NCBI GenBank assembly: GCA_024277675.1
Contig: JAJRUS010000107.1
Span: 1-33,378, forward strand
DNA: 33,378 bases
Source of the DNA: a bacterium
GTDB taxonomy: Bacteria; SZUA-182; SZUA-191; JAJRXT01
Direction: 5' to 3'
Shown here: positions 1 to 8,216 of the stretch, piece by piece
How the letters are laid out: each line of letters begins with the position of its first letter
Numbering within the stretch: the first letter of the stretch is position 1
Notes under the pieces: generated by a model
What the model was told of the DNA's origin: nothing
What the model saw: only the letters and a program-made list of their open reading frames with translations
The model's database searches: none
Translations under genes and position numbers: made by a program

Positions 1-139
1 ACACATTGCCAGCAGTGGTAAGAAAGGCATGGAGAAGCGCTTGTTCGCTTTTTAAAAGGGGCCTTCGACTCCTAAAACGGATCGCACAGCTCGGGAAAAA
101 ACTCCCACTACTGCTCCTCAAAAGTGATGGGTGGTGAGC
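1..139 (+). mobile_element. Left IS end: 3' part of a probable transposase ORF
   Basis: This stretch is the reverse complement of 33221-33359 with a single mismatch (119 against 33241). One frame is open from position 3 and stops at TGA 135-137, giving about 44 residues of a basic, leucine-rich C-terminus (contains KKLPLLLLK). The mismatch between the copies is synonymous in that frame (CTC or CTA, both Leu), which supports real coding. The repeat is cut by the window edge and its identity with the other copy ends at 139. I infer the terminal part of an insertion sequence whose body lies outside the window. I cannot name the IS family. Confidence 0.65.
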
Positions 140-156
140 AAAGCATCACATACTAA

Positions 157-185
157 TTGCCTTTATAAAAAAAACTATCTATAAT
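157..185 (+). promoter_or_regulatory. Sigma-70-type promoter for the TPR gene
   Basis: TTGCCT (157-162) and a perfect TATAAT (180-185) are separated by 17 bases, predicting a start of transcription near 192. The -35 box lies 18 bases inside the unique DNA next to the IS end, so the IS could also influence the gene. The next gene starts at 235. Confidence 0.6.
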
Positions 186-234
186 AGATTGTTAAATGAA
201 TTCAAGCCTATTAATTTCAATAAAATATTAATAA

Positions 235-2172
235 ATGAAAGCTCTAGCCGGATGCAAAAGTAAGCCAGCCAGATTGGCGCTTATAATATGGATTGGCATA
301 AGCTGTCTTGGGTGGGTTGGTACGGTTTATGCTGCCCGTACCGGCAAAATCGCGGTACTGCCCTATAAAAACCTCACCGGAAACCCCGACTTAAATTGGC
401 TGGGAGAAGGACTGGCCCAATACCTAGCCAACAAATTAACTCACCACACTAAATTGACTCCTATTGATCGATTTCGGTTAGAAACCCTGATTTACTATCG
501 AATAGTCGACGACTTAGCTACCGACGATCCCCGGGAAGCCAAACTTATCGGAAAACAAACCGGCGCCCAGTTAGTAATTTACGGTAATTACCGGCAACAG
601 GGTGAGCTAAAAATAACTACTAATTTAATGGAAGTAACGTCGGGTAAAGTTTGGGCCAGCTTTAGCAATTCCGGGGCGCTTAATAAAATCCTTGGCTGGC
701 AAAATCAGATTATATTAAGCCTGCTGGAAAAAATGCAGATCCGGCTTACCCCGCAGCAACAGGAAAATTTAAGCGCCAAAGAGACCGCCAGCCTTCCAGC
801 TTACGAGCGCTATACCAAGGCTAACTTACTGCTGCTGGATGGCGAAACAGAAGAAGTTGTATTATTGTGTCAAAAAATCGTCGAGTTGGACCCGCAATAC
901 GTACAAGCAGTAAGCCTGCTGATTAAGGCATATGAATTAAGCAATCAATGGGAAAAGATACCCCGGTTATACCAAAAATATGAAGCCCTGTTGGATAAGC
1001 ACCAGAACCAGGAGGAATTGGAAAGCGTTTATGACAAAATCATTACCATTTATACCAACAGCGGCCAATTCGACCTGGCGCTTAAATACTGTCACAAGAA
1101 GCTGAATTTGATTAATAAAATGAGCAATGTGGCGGGAATGATTACTATATATAATCAAATCGGCACCGTATACCAGAAGAAAAAAGAATTTGACAAGGCC
1201 ATATCCTTCTTCCAAAAAGGGTTAAAACTTATGGAAAAGCAGGGTGATCAAACACCAATCGCCAGTACCTATAACAACCTTGGCGACATTTATTCCGCTA
1301 AAGGGCTGTATGCCAATGCCTTGAAAAATTACCAGAAGAGCCTTGGAATCTGGAGAATGCGAAATGACATGAACAGTATAGCAATCAGCTATAATAAGAT
1401 AGGGCTGGTCATGTTGCGGCAAAAAAACTATGATAAGGCCCTCAATTATTTTGATCAAGCCGCTAATATTCAAAAACTATCAGGCCAACCGACCAAACTG
1501 GCGGCGGTTTATAAAAATATGGGCGACCTGTATTTAGACCAGAGATATTATAATAAGGCCATGGATTATTATCATAAGGCTATGCGCATATATGAAAAAG
1601 AGGGCGAGAAAACTGCGCTGATTCACATTTATGATAAAATCGGCAACATCCACTTACAGCGCAATCAACTAAATCATGCGCTGGTAGTTTACCAAAAACT
1701 GATGGATACCCAAGAGCGGAACGATGACCCGGAATTGTACTCGACATATAACCAGATTGGGGATATATACATGTCCAAGAAGAATTATGATCTGGCATTG
1801 CGTTATTTCGAAAAGTCACTGGAAAAGCAGCTCATTACCGGCAACAAAGCCGCCCTTGGCAAAACCTATGACAAATTAGCCGACTTTTACCAAAAAAGAG
1901 AAAATTATCAGCAAGCGCTCCACTATTATCTAAAGAAAATAGAGTATTGCCGAACCAATAAAGACCGGCTTTGCCGGCTCAACGCCTACTTTAATGTCGG
2001 CAAGATATATGATAAAATGGGCCAGTACGAGAAAGCGCTTAATTATCTTAGACGAACTGTCCAGATTGAAAATAAGTTTAATAATCTCAATATAGACGAG
2101 CACCTTGATTATATTAAGCAATTGGAACAAAAACTGGCTGCTGAACCAGCAGGCACATCTCCCTTACCATAA
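235..2172 (+). CDS. Exported FlgO/TolB-N-like protein with TPR array
   Basis: This 645-residue protein begins with a signal peptide: a basic N-terminus, a hydrophobic core at about residues 13-32, and likely cleavage after VYA. Residues 37-170 resemble the FlgO/CsgG/TolB N-terminal fold, with an AVLPYKNLTG start followed by a WLGEGLAQYL helix. This fold usually sits in envelope lipoproteins and periplasmic proteins. From about residue 265 to 620 there are roughly nine TPR units with a period near 40 residues, each of the form YNxIGxIYxxKxxYxxALxYFxKSL. The role is probably protein-protein scaffolding in the periplasm or at the cell surface; no enzymatic motif is seen. It has a promoter just upstream but no clear Shine-Dalgarno sequence before the ATG. 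The mtaB relic follows 24 bases downstream. The exact partner and pathway are unknown. Confidence 0.8.
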   Translation: MKALAGCKSKPARLALIIWIGISCLGWVGTVYAARTGKIAVLPYKNLTGNPDLNWLGEGLAQYLANKLTHHTKLTPIDRFRLETLIYYRIVDDLATDDPREAKLIGKQTGAQLVIYGNYRQQGELKITTNLMEVTSGKVWASFSNSGALNKILGWQNQIILSLLEKMQIRLTPQQQENLSAKETASLPAYERYTKANLLLLDGETEEVVLLCQKIVELDPQYVQAVSLLIKAYELSNQWEKIPRLYQKYEALLDKHQNQEELESVYDKIITIYTNSGQFDLALKYCHKKLNLINKMSNVAGMITIYNQIGTVYQKKKEFDKAISFFQKGLKLMEKQGDQTPIASTYNNLGDIYSAKGLYANALKNYQKSLGIWRMRNDMNSIAISYNKIGLVMLRQKNYDKALNYFDQAANIQKLSGQPTKLAAVYKNMGDLYLDQRYYNKAMDYYHKAMRIYEKEGEKTALIHIYDKIGNIHLQRNQLNHALVVYQKLMDTQERNDDPELYSTYNQIGDIYMSKKNYDLALRYFEKSLEKQLITGNKAALGKTYDKLADFYQKRENYQQALHYYLKKIEYCRTNKDRLCRLNAYFNVGKIYDKMGQYEKALNYLRRTVQIENKFNNLNIDEHLDYIKQLEQKLAAEPAGTSPLP

Positions 2173-2196
2173 CACGGTAATATCACTACAAACATT

Positions 2197-3519
2197 ATGT
2201 CACTTAAAATTGCCTTAACCACTTTAGGCTGCAAAGTCAATCAATTTGAAACCGCCGTTATCCGGGAGCAATTGTTAAGGCAAGGCTTTAAGACCGTACC
2301 ATTTAATCAACCAGCCGATGTATATATCGTAAACACCTGCACGGTAACCGGCAAGAGCGACATGCAGTCCCGACAGCTTATCCGACAAGCCATACGCAGG
2401 AACAGTTCTGCCTATATTGTGGTTACCGGTTGCTATGCGCAGACCAATTACCGACAAATCCGGCATATCAAGGGGGTAGACCTTATCTTGGGTAATGCTG
2501 AAAAGGCTAACCTTGACCGCTACTTAACCAGGCTGGAAAAATGCTCCCCAGCTAAAACCTTTGTGGGAACTATGGTTGACAACCGGCAACAACCCCAGAT
2601 AAGCGCCTTTTTAGATCATACGCGAGCCTTTGTAAAAATTCAGGATGGCTGTAACCGGGCCTGTAGCTATTGCATTGTCCCCCGGGCACGGGGGAGCAGC
2701 CGCAGCCAGCCGCCGGAACTGGTTAAAAACCAGTTAAAACGCCTGATTGAGTCAGGCTATAAGGAAATAGTACTCAGCGGAGTAAATATCGGGGTCTACG
2801 GCCAGGATTTAAGCCCTGCAATAAGCCTGGCCGGGCTGTTAAAGGAGCTTATCGAGCTTAACGGCTTGGGACGCATTCGGTTAAGCTCCATCGAACCCAC
2901 CGAATTCCCGGCTGAGTTAATCGAGGTTCTGCAATCAGATAAGATTTGCCCCCACCTACACATTCCATTACAAAGCGCCCATGAGCAGCAGCTCACAGCC
3001 ATGAACCGGCGCTACCCCCCGGCACAATACCAGGCACTGGTTTAAAAACTAATTGATAACATCCCTCAGCTGGCATTAGGGACTGATATAATGGTGGGCT
3101 TTCCAGGAGAAACAGCGGATGTTTTTGAGCACAACTATCAATTCATAGCCCGGTTGCCATTGGCCTATATGCACGTATTTCGCTACTCCCCCCGGCCGCA
3201 AACTAAAGCCGCTCTCCTCGCCAACCAAGTAGATGAAAAGCTGAAAAAAGAACGCAGCCGGATAATGCGCTCCTTAAGCCAACAAAAATCCATACAATTT
3301 AAGCAGCGTTATCTAGGGGAGGTGCGCCCTACCCTGATCCTTAATAAACCTGATGCGGAAACCGGCCGCTTAACCGGCTTAACCGATAACTACCTCAAAA
3401 CATCAGTCGCTGCTGATAAAGACTGGATAGGCAAAATAGTGCCGCTGCGTATTTCATCCTTACAGCAAGGAATACTCTGCGGAAAAGTGATAGCTTCAGC
3501 CAACCCGACTCCTAATTAA
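2197..3519 (+). pseudogene. mtaB: mtaB, tRNA t6A37 methylthiotransferase, with in-frame stop
   Basis: MtaB adds a methylthio group to t6A at position 37 of tRNAs reading ANN codons. The full frame (440 codons, normal for the family) has the N-terminal MTTase domain with its three cysteine motifs (LGCKVN, NTCTV, TGCYA), the radical-SAM cluster C152-x3-C156-x2-C159, and a C-terminal TRAM-like domain. Codon 283 is TAA (3043-3045). The same frame continues immediately with family-like sequence (KLIDNIPQLAL, then MVGFPGET), so a single substitution such as AAA or GAA to TAA explains the break. The 282-residue product would lose part of the radical-SAM barrel and the TRAM domain. The ATG at 3091 is internal, not a real start. 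The rest of the frame shows no other damage, so the lesion is recent, suppressed, or a sequence error. No clear ribosome-binding site precedes the start. Confidence 0.8.
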
Positions 3520-3554
3520 CATTTTTCACTTAACCCCAAAATAAGTTAACGCCC

Positions 3555-5462
3555 ATGTGTGGAATTTGCGGAAAATTTAATTACCTGAGCCAGGCTCCGG
3601 TGGATAAGCAACTAATCGGGGATATGTGCGATGTGCTAAAGCACAGGGGGCCGGATGAGACCGGAGTACATATTAACGGCGCTATCGGGCTGGGCCACTG
3701 CCGCTTAAGTATCATCGATTTAGCCGGCGGCCGACAACCGATGTGTAATGAAGACCGGAGTTGCTGGATAGTATTTAACGGCGAAATTTACAATTTTAAA
3801 GAGTTGCGGCAGGAATTGCAGAATATGGGGCATAAATTCCGCACCAACTCCGACACCGAAGTTATCCTGCACTTATATGAAGAGCAAGGCGCCGCCTGCG
3901 TTAATCAATTACGGGGAATGTTTGCCTTTGCCCTGTGGGATGCCCGACATAAGAGGTTATTCCTGGCCCGCGACCGGCTGGGGCAAAAGCCGCTGGTGTA
4001 TGCCAGAACCAAACATGGCCTGCTGTTTGCATCTGAGATAAAATCACTGCTTAAAGACGCTGAGGTTACCCCTGAGGTGTCTCTCCCGGCCATGCACCAC
4101 TATTTGACCTATCAATACGTTCCCTCACCCTATACCATGTTTAAGGGCATCTATAAGCTCCCGGCGGCACATACCCTGGTCTGTCAAGGGGAGAATATTA
4201 CTATCGAACGCTATTGGAATTTGCAGTTTAAATACAGTAAATTAAGCGAGCAGGAGTATATAGAAGAATGCTTAAGGCTGCTTAGTGAAGCCACCCGCTT
4301 AAGGTTGATTAGCGAGGTACCCCTGGGAGCTTTTTTAAGTGGCGGAATAGACTCAAGTGCAGTGGTAGCTATGATGGCTCAACACTCCGAGCGGCCGGTA
4401 AAAACCTTTGCTATCGGTTTTGAGGAGGAAGATTTCAACGAATTAGAACATGCGCGGGTGGTATCTGAGCATTTCGGCACTGAGCATCAGGAGTTTGTGG
4501 TTAAGCCTGATGCCCTGGAAATACTGCCTAAACTGATCTGGCATTATAATGAACCGTTCGCCGACCCTTCGGCCATCCCCAGTTATTATGTGGCCAAGAT
4601 GGCCCGCCAACATGTAACCGTAGCCTTAAACGGTGATGCCGGTGACGAGGGGTTTGCCGGTTATGAAAGGTATATCGCCGAAAAACAAGCCATGCTTTAT
4701 CAGCAGATACCCACTGTTTTAAGACAACGGCTGATCGAGCCCATAATCCGGGTTTTACCAAACACGGGTCATGAACAGGCCCTGCCTGATAAAATACGCC
4801 GCTTCATCTCCACTATCTCCAGTCCCTTTGGCCAACGCTACCTCCAGCTTATATGCGCCTTTAATAATCAGCAAAAGGAGCTTATCTATTCGACCGACAT
4901 GAAAGAACTGACCCAAAAACACGATTCGCTTAAGCGTATTCAACGGTTATATGATGAGGCTCCTGCTCCCGACGCTATAAGCTCCGCACTCTTTGTAGAT
5001 ATTATGAGTTATCTGCCGGATGATTTGTTGGTCAAGGTCGATATTGCCACTATGGCCAACTCGCTGGAAGCCCGCTCGCCTTTCCTGGATCATAAGTTGG
5101 TGGAATTTGCAGCTACCGTCCCCTGGCAATTTAAGCTTAAAGGGAATAATACCAAATACTTACTAAGAAAAGCCCTGGGCAAGCTGCTGCCGCCGGGAAT
5201 ACTGCACCGCAGGAAAGCCGGTTTTGCAGTACCAATAAGCAACTGGTTACGCCATGAACTGCGGGATTTTACCCAACAAACCTTGCTGGCGGCGCCCTTT
5301 ACTCAAAGGGGATATTTTAATGGGGAAAATATTAAAAAACTATGGGAACAACACTTAAGCGGTCATTATGACCATGGGTTCAGGCTGTGGACCTTACTCA
5401 ATCTGGAACTCTGGCATCGTACATTCATCGATAATTCTAACAGGCAGACGGGATATCTATAA
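3555..5462 (+). CDS. asnB: Glutamine-hydrolysing asparagine synthetase family protein
   Basis: This 635-residue protein has the two AsnB domains. The N-terminal class II glutamine amidotransferase starts MCGICG, so Cys2 would be the nucleophile after Met removal, and carries the RLSIIDL and FNGEIYN motifs. The C-terminal ATP-pyrophosphatase domain carries the SGGIDSS loop near residue 262 and a GDAGDEGFAGYERY segment. The family amidates aspartate to asparagine using glutamine. Close relatives instead amidate peptidoglycan diaminopimelate (AsnB of Bacillus, LtsA of Corynebacterium) or serve exopolysaccharide clusters. The length suits AsnB, and its place 1.6 kb from the division cluster does not decide between these roles. 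It starts 35 bases after the mtaB relic, with no clear Shine-Dalgarno sequence, and its reading frame is intact. Confidence 0.88.
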   Translation: MCGICGKFNYLSQAPVDKQLIGDMCDVLKHRGPDETGVHINGAIGLGHCRLSIIDLAGGRQPMCNEDRSCWIVFNGEIYNFKELRQELQNMGHKFRTNSDTEVILHLYEEQGAACVNQLRGMFAFALWDARHKRLFLARDRLGQKPLVYARTKHGLLFASEIKSLLKDAEVTPEVSLPAMHHYLTYQYVPSPYTMFKGIYKLPAAHTLVCQGENITIERYWNLQFKYSKLSEQEYIEECLRLLSEATRLRLISEVPLGAFLSGGIDSSAVVAMMAQHSERPVKTFAIGFEEEDFNELEHARVVSEHFGTEHQEFVVKPDALEILPKLIWHYNEPFADPSAIPSYYVAKMARQHVTVALNGDAGDEGFAGYERYIAEKQAMLYQQIPTVLRQRLIEPIIRVLPNTGHEQALPDKIRRFISTISSPFGQRYLQLICAFNNQQKELIYSTDMKELTQKHDSLKRIQRLYDEAPAPDAISSALFVDIMSYLPDDLLVKVDIATMANSLEARSPFLDHKLVEFAATVPWQFKLKGNNTKYLLRKALGKLLPPGILHRRKAGFAVPISNWLRHELRDFTQQTLLAAPFTQRGYFNGENIKKLWEQHLSGHYDHGFRLWTLLNLELWHRTFIDNSNRQTGYL

Positions 5463-5466
5463 TACC

Positions 5467-5563
5467 GGTGGATAAATATCATATATAACATAGTATATAC
5501 GTCATATACCTAACTCCCGATTGATTCAATTAATCATAAGCCCCTATCCACAACTTATCCACA
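5467..5563. promoter_or_regulatory. Cluster of three DnaA-box-like sites
   Basis: A perfect DnaA box TTATCCACA lies at 5555-5563. A one-mismatch copy CTATCCACA lies at 5544-5552, so the two are spaced 11 bases apart in the same orientation. A third one-mismatch box (GGTGGATAA, reverse orientation) lies at 5467-5475. The DNA between and after them (5476-5515 and 5600-5680) is very AT-rich. The tandem spacing suggests helical phasing. No dnaA, dnaN or gidA is near, so this is more likely a DnaA-titrating or DnaA-regulated site than oriC. Confidence 0.45.
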
Positions 5564-5584
5564 ATTTCACCACCTTGCTATCGG

Positions 5585-5590
5585 TATAAT
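5585..5590 (+). promoter_or_regulatory. Possible -10 element upstream of the protease relic
   Basis: A perfect TATAAT sits 21 bases downstream of the last DnaA box. No good -35 box is seen at the right distance (the sequence there is about CAATTT), so any promoter would be weak or activator-dependent. The DnaA boxes cover the region where an activator would bind. Confidence 0.3.
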
Positions 5591-5708
5591 AGCTTGCCCA
5601 GAAAAGAATATAGCCACAATATATTTTTCTTTTTATCCAGAATTTGATATTATATTGTTATATTACAAAACAAGTAATTTTCGTATGAAGAAATCAGGGG
5701 GAATTCCG

Positions 5709-6614
5709 ATGCTCAAGTTGCCAAAATTTAATGTGCTTACATTAGCTCTAATACCGCCTTTTTTCCTGGATTGTGTGATAGCTATCGGCGTAATAAAACC
5801 TAACCGGCAAAAGGATTGGGTAGGCACAGGATTTTTGGTGGGGCGATCTTTTACTCGGAACGATAGCAAAACTAAAAGCTATCATTTGTTTATGGTAACC
5901 AACAAGCAGGTGTTTAATAAGCTGTTAGCCGAACATCACGATCAGGCAATTTTCCGATTTAATAGTAAAGAAGCCGGTGCACCGGCCAAAGATTACCTTT
6001 TTAAACTTATTGATGAAAACGGCCAAAAAAAATTTACTGAACACCCAAACCAGGATATTGACGTTGCTGTTACATTATTAGATGCAAAAATTCTTCAAAA
6101 AGATAATATAAGGTTTGGTATTTTTAAAGATGATGAACACTTATTAAACATTAGCCAGCTATCCGAAAACGGAGTGGCAGCGGGTGATCTGATTTATGTG
6201 CTCAGTTATCCGATGGGCATTGTCGATCCCAAAAGGCCGTATCCAATTGCCAGGTTAGGTTCAATAGCCCGGATAAGGGAGGCGCTGGCGGGACGCAGTA
6301 AAAATTTTCTGGTGGATGCCTTTGTCTTTCCCGGTAATAGCGGTTAACCGGTTGTCTATAAACCAGAAGCAATTTCAATAAAAGGCGCTACAGCGATAAA
6401 AGAATCACGGCTTATTGGTATGGTTAGTGAATCTGTGCCGTATGAGGATACTGCTATAAGCAGAAAAAGTGGGCCAGCTAAAATAACCTTCGAGAAAAAC
6501 AGCGGGCTGGCTACCGTAATACCTGTGGATTTTGTGATGGAAACGATTGAAGCCTGTTTTCAAAAACTTACGGCGAAAAATAAAGCTGCAAAAACATCAA
6601 ACAAAAAGGATTAA
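5709..6614 (+). pseudogene. Decayed trypsin-like serine protease
   Basis: Start chosen at ATG 5709 because AGGGGG lies 7 bases upstream; in-frame TTG 5655 and ATG 5685 are less well placed. The full frame is 301 codons plus stop. A hydrophobic N-terminus (about residues 8-27) leads into a chymotrypsin-fold protease with GTGFLVG, VTNKQVF, DIDVAV and FPGNSG. In the family the second motif is normally TNxHVF, so the catalytic His is here Gln67. Asp118 and Ser211 remain. Immediately after GNSG the frame hits TAA (6345-6347), where GNSG-x-PV is expected, and then resumes with PVVYKP and about 88 more codons to 6614. Loss of the catalytic His plus a nonsense codon in the active-site loop argues for a dead gene. 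The short downstream ORF starting at 6420 is part of the same relic. Confidence 0.75.
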
Positions 6615-6675
6615 AATTTACATTGTATTTGCCGGGCCCCCTTTGTCGGGGAAGAGCTTAAGCACTCAACCTTAT

Positions 6676-6706
6676 TAAGAAAAAGGCAAACCTCCAGCGG
6701 TTGCCT
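6676..6706 (-). terminator. Rho-independent terminator of the csp gene
   Basis: Read on the minus strand, AGGCAACC, a six-base loop and GGTTTGCCT form a hairpin with one bulged base, followed directly by a T-rich tract (TTTTTCTT). It lies 17 bases beyond the cold-shock gene stop and closes minus-strand transcription from the division cluster side. Confidence 0.7.
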
Positions 6707-6722
6707 GCCTGAATTATTCGGA

Positions 6723-6968
6723 TTAAAAGTTAGCCGCCGCTGCCCCTAAATAACTATTGTTTATTTCCCGCTTGTGTTTGATTACGCGAACCCCGCTCGC
6801 CAACCCCTTATGCTCGATTGAACTTTCAAACCGTACCCTATCTCCCGGGCTGATACATCCATTACGCGGCATTAACTTCGTATGCATAAACATATCCTTA
6901 CCATCACTACTTCTGATAAAGCCATATCCTTTTCGATGATCAAACCAAAGTACTATTCCATCACTCAT
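6723..6968 (-). CDS. Cold-shock-domain nucleic-acid-binding protein
   Basis: This 81-residue protein is a single cold-shock domain. It has the RNP1-like motif KGYGFI and an RNP2-like DMFMH (usually VFVH). Such proteins bind single-stranded RNA or DNA and act as RNA chaperones. The start ATG at 6968 has a strong purine-rich site (GGAAGGGGG) 8 bases upstream. The residues after about 68 (NNSYLGAAAANF) form a small extension beyond the core domain. It lies 96 bases downstream of ftsZ on the same strand, so it could be read from the division operon or from its own promoter in the gap; I see no clear -35/-10 there. A dedicated terminator follows it. Confidence 0.88.
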   Translation of the reverse strand: MSDGIVLWFDHRKGYGFIRSSDGKDMFMHTKLMPRNGCISPGDRVRFESSIEHKGLASGVRVIKHKREINNSYLGAAAANF

Positions 6969-7064
6969 ATCAATGGCCCCCTTCCTTAAGGGAATTTCCT
7001 CTTCATATATTTACCCGCCTGTCTGCTTAAGGCTCACATATATGAGAGTAAAAAACCGCTGCGC

Positions 7065-8198
7065 TTAATCCATCTTTTTTCTCAAAAAGGCTGGAATGTC
7101 CAGGTTCTGCCTATCAAACTTATACATTCCCAGGTCGCCGCCGCCAATTTCCAACTGAGTCGCCCTGGCGGCCGGTTTTGGTTTCACCCGCTCGCTGAAT
7201 CTTCTGAAATCTATGGGATTAGTACCGTTCTCTTTCTCTTTTTTATCTTTGGTGAAGCCGGTAGCAATTACGGTGACCTTAATTTCATCTTCCATGTTGT
7301 CATTTTTGCCGGCGCCAAAGATAATATTGGCATCATTGTGAGCAGCTTCCTGAATAATAGATGCGGCTTCGTCCACCTGGTGCAGGGTCAAATCCGGCCC
7401 ACCAATAATATTGAGCAAAATACCGCGGGCGTCATCTATGCCGGCATCATCCAACAGTGGGCAGCAAATGGCTTGTCGGGTAGCTTCAACCGCCTGATTA
7501 TCACCTTGGGCAGAGCCTATTCCCATGATAGCCGTTCCCTGTTTCGACATGATGGTTTTGATATCGGCAAAATCCAGATTAATAAAGCTGTGGGTGGTTA
7601 TCAGGTCGGCAATTCCTTGCACAGCATGCAACAAGACATCATCGGCCAGCCTGAAGGCATCTTCCAGGGTAGTCCGCTCACCGATTATACCGAACAGTTT
7701 CTGATTGGGAATGGTAATAAGACTATCCACCACTGCCCCTAATTCCCTGATTCCTGTTTCAGACTGCTGCATCCTGGTTCGTCCTTCAAATGTGAATGGT
7801 TTGGTTACAACTCCCACCGTCAACGCCCCTAATTCCTTGGATAATTTGGCAATTACCGGTGCGGCGCCGGTACCGGTGCCGCCACCCATACCGGCGGTAA
7901 TAAAAATCATATCTGCCCCGGACAGTTGATCCAGTATCTCCTCAGTATCCTCTTCAGCCGCTTTGCGCCCAACTTGAGGATCGGCCCCGGCGCCCAGACC
8001 CTTGGTTAACTTTGCCCCTAATTGAATCTTTTTGGGAACCGGAGAAGCCTCTAACGCCTGGCAGTCCGAGTTGGCTATAATAAATTCCACTCCCTGCAGA
8101 TTGGAACATACCATTCGGCTTACCGCATTGCTCCCGCCGCCCCCAATTCCCACGACCTTTATCCTGGCTCCTTCTGGAATATCTGCAAGCTCAATCAT
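7065..8198 (-). CDS. ftsZ: Cell division GTPase FtsZ
   Basis: FtsZ is the tubulin-like GTPase that polymerises into the Z ring and recruits the divisome. At 377 residues it has the usual length. The nucleotide-binding motifs GGGGSN (19-24) and the tubulin signature GGGTGTG (105-111) are intact, followed by the T7-loop region and GTPase C-terminal domain. A short variable linker leads to the conserved C-terminal peptide NLDIPAFLRKK, which binds FtsA and other partners. It is the last gene of the dcw cluster and starts 18 bases after ftsA, so the two are probably co-transcribed. The lpxC, spoIIGA and sigE genes that follow ftsZ in other lineages are absent. Confidence 0.97.
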   Translation of the reverse strand: MIELADIPEGARIKVVGIGGGGSNAVSRMVCSNLQGVEFIIANSDCQALEASPVPKKIQLGAKLTKGLGAGADPQVGRKAAEEDTEEILDQLSGADMIFITAGMGGGTGTGAAPVIAKLSKELGALTVGVVTKPFTFEGRTRMQQSETGIRELGAVVDSLITIPNQKLFGIIGERTTLEDAFRLADDVLLHAVQGIADLITTHSFINLDFADIKTIMSKQGTAIMGIGSAQGDNQAVEATRQAICCPLLDDAGIDDARGILLNIIGGPDLTLHQVDEAASIIQEAAHNDANIIFGAGKNDNMEDEIKVTVIATGFTKDKKEKENGTNPIDFRRFSERVKPKPAARATQLEIGGGDLGMYKFDRQNLDIPAFLRKKMD

Positions 8199-8216
8199 TT
8201 TCTTAACTCCCCCAAT

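Noticed and set aside
3091-3519. Separate 142-residue gene after the mtaB stop
   Set aside because: It is in the same frame and is simply the C-terminal part of MtaB; its ATG is internal.
5467-5700. Chromosomal replication origin
   Set aside because: Only three boxes, no dnaA/dnaN/gidA nearby, and the site lies at a convergent rather than divergent gene boundary.
3043-6347. Genome-wide recoding of TAA as sense
   Set aside because: Several intact genes in the window end in TAA at family-typical lengths, for example the TPR gene, asnB and hemC.
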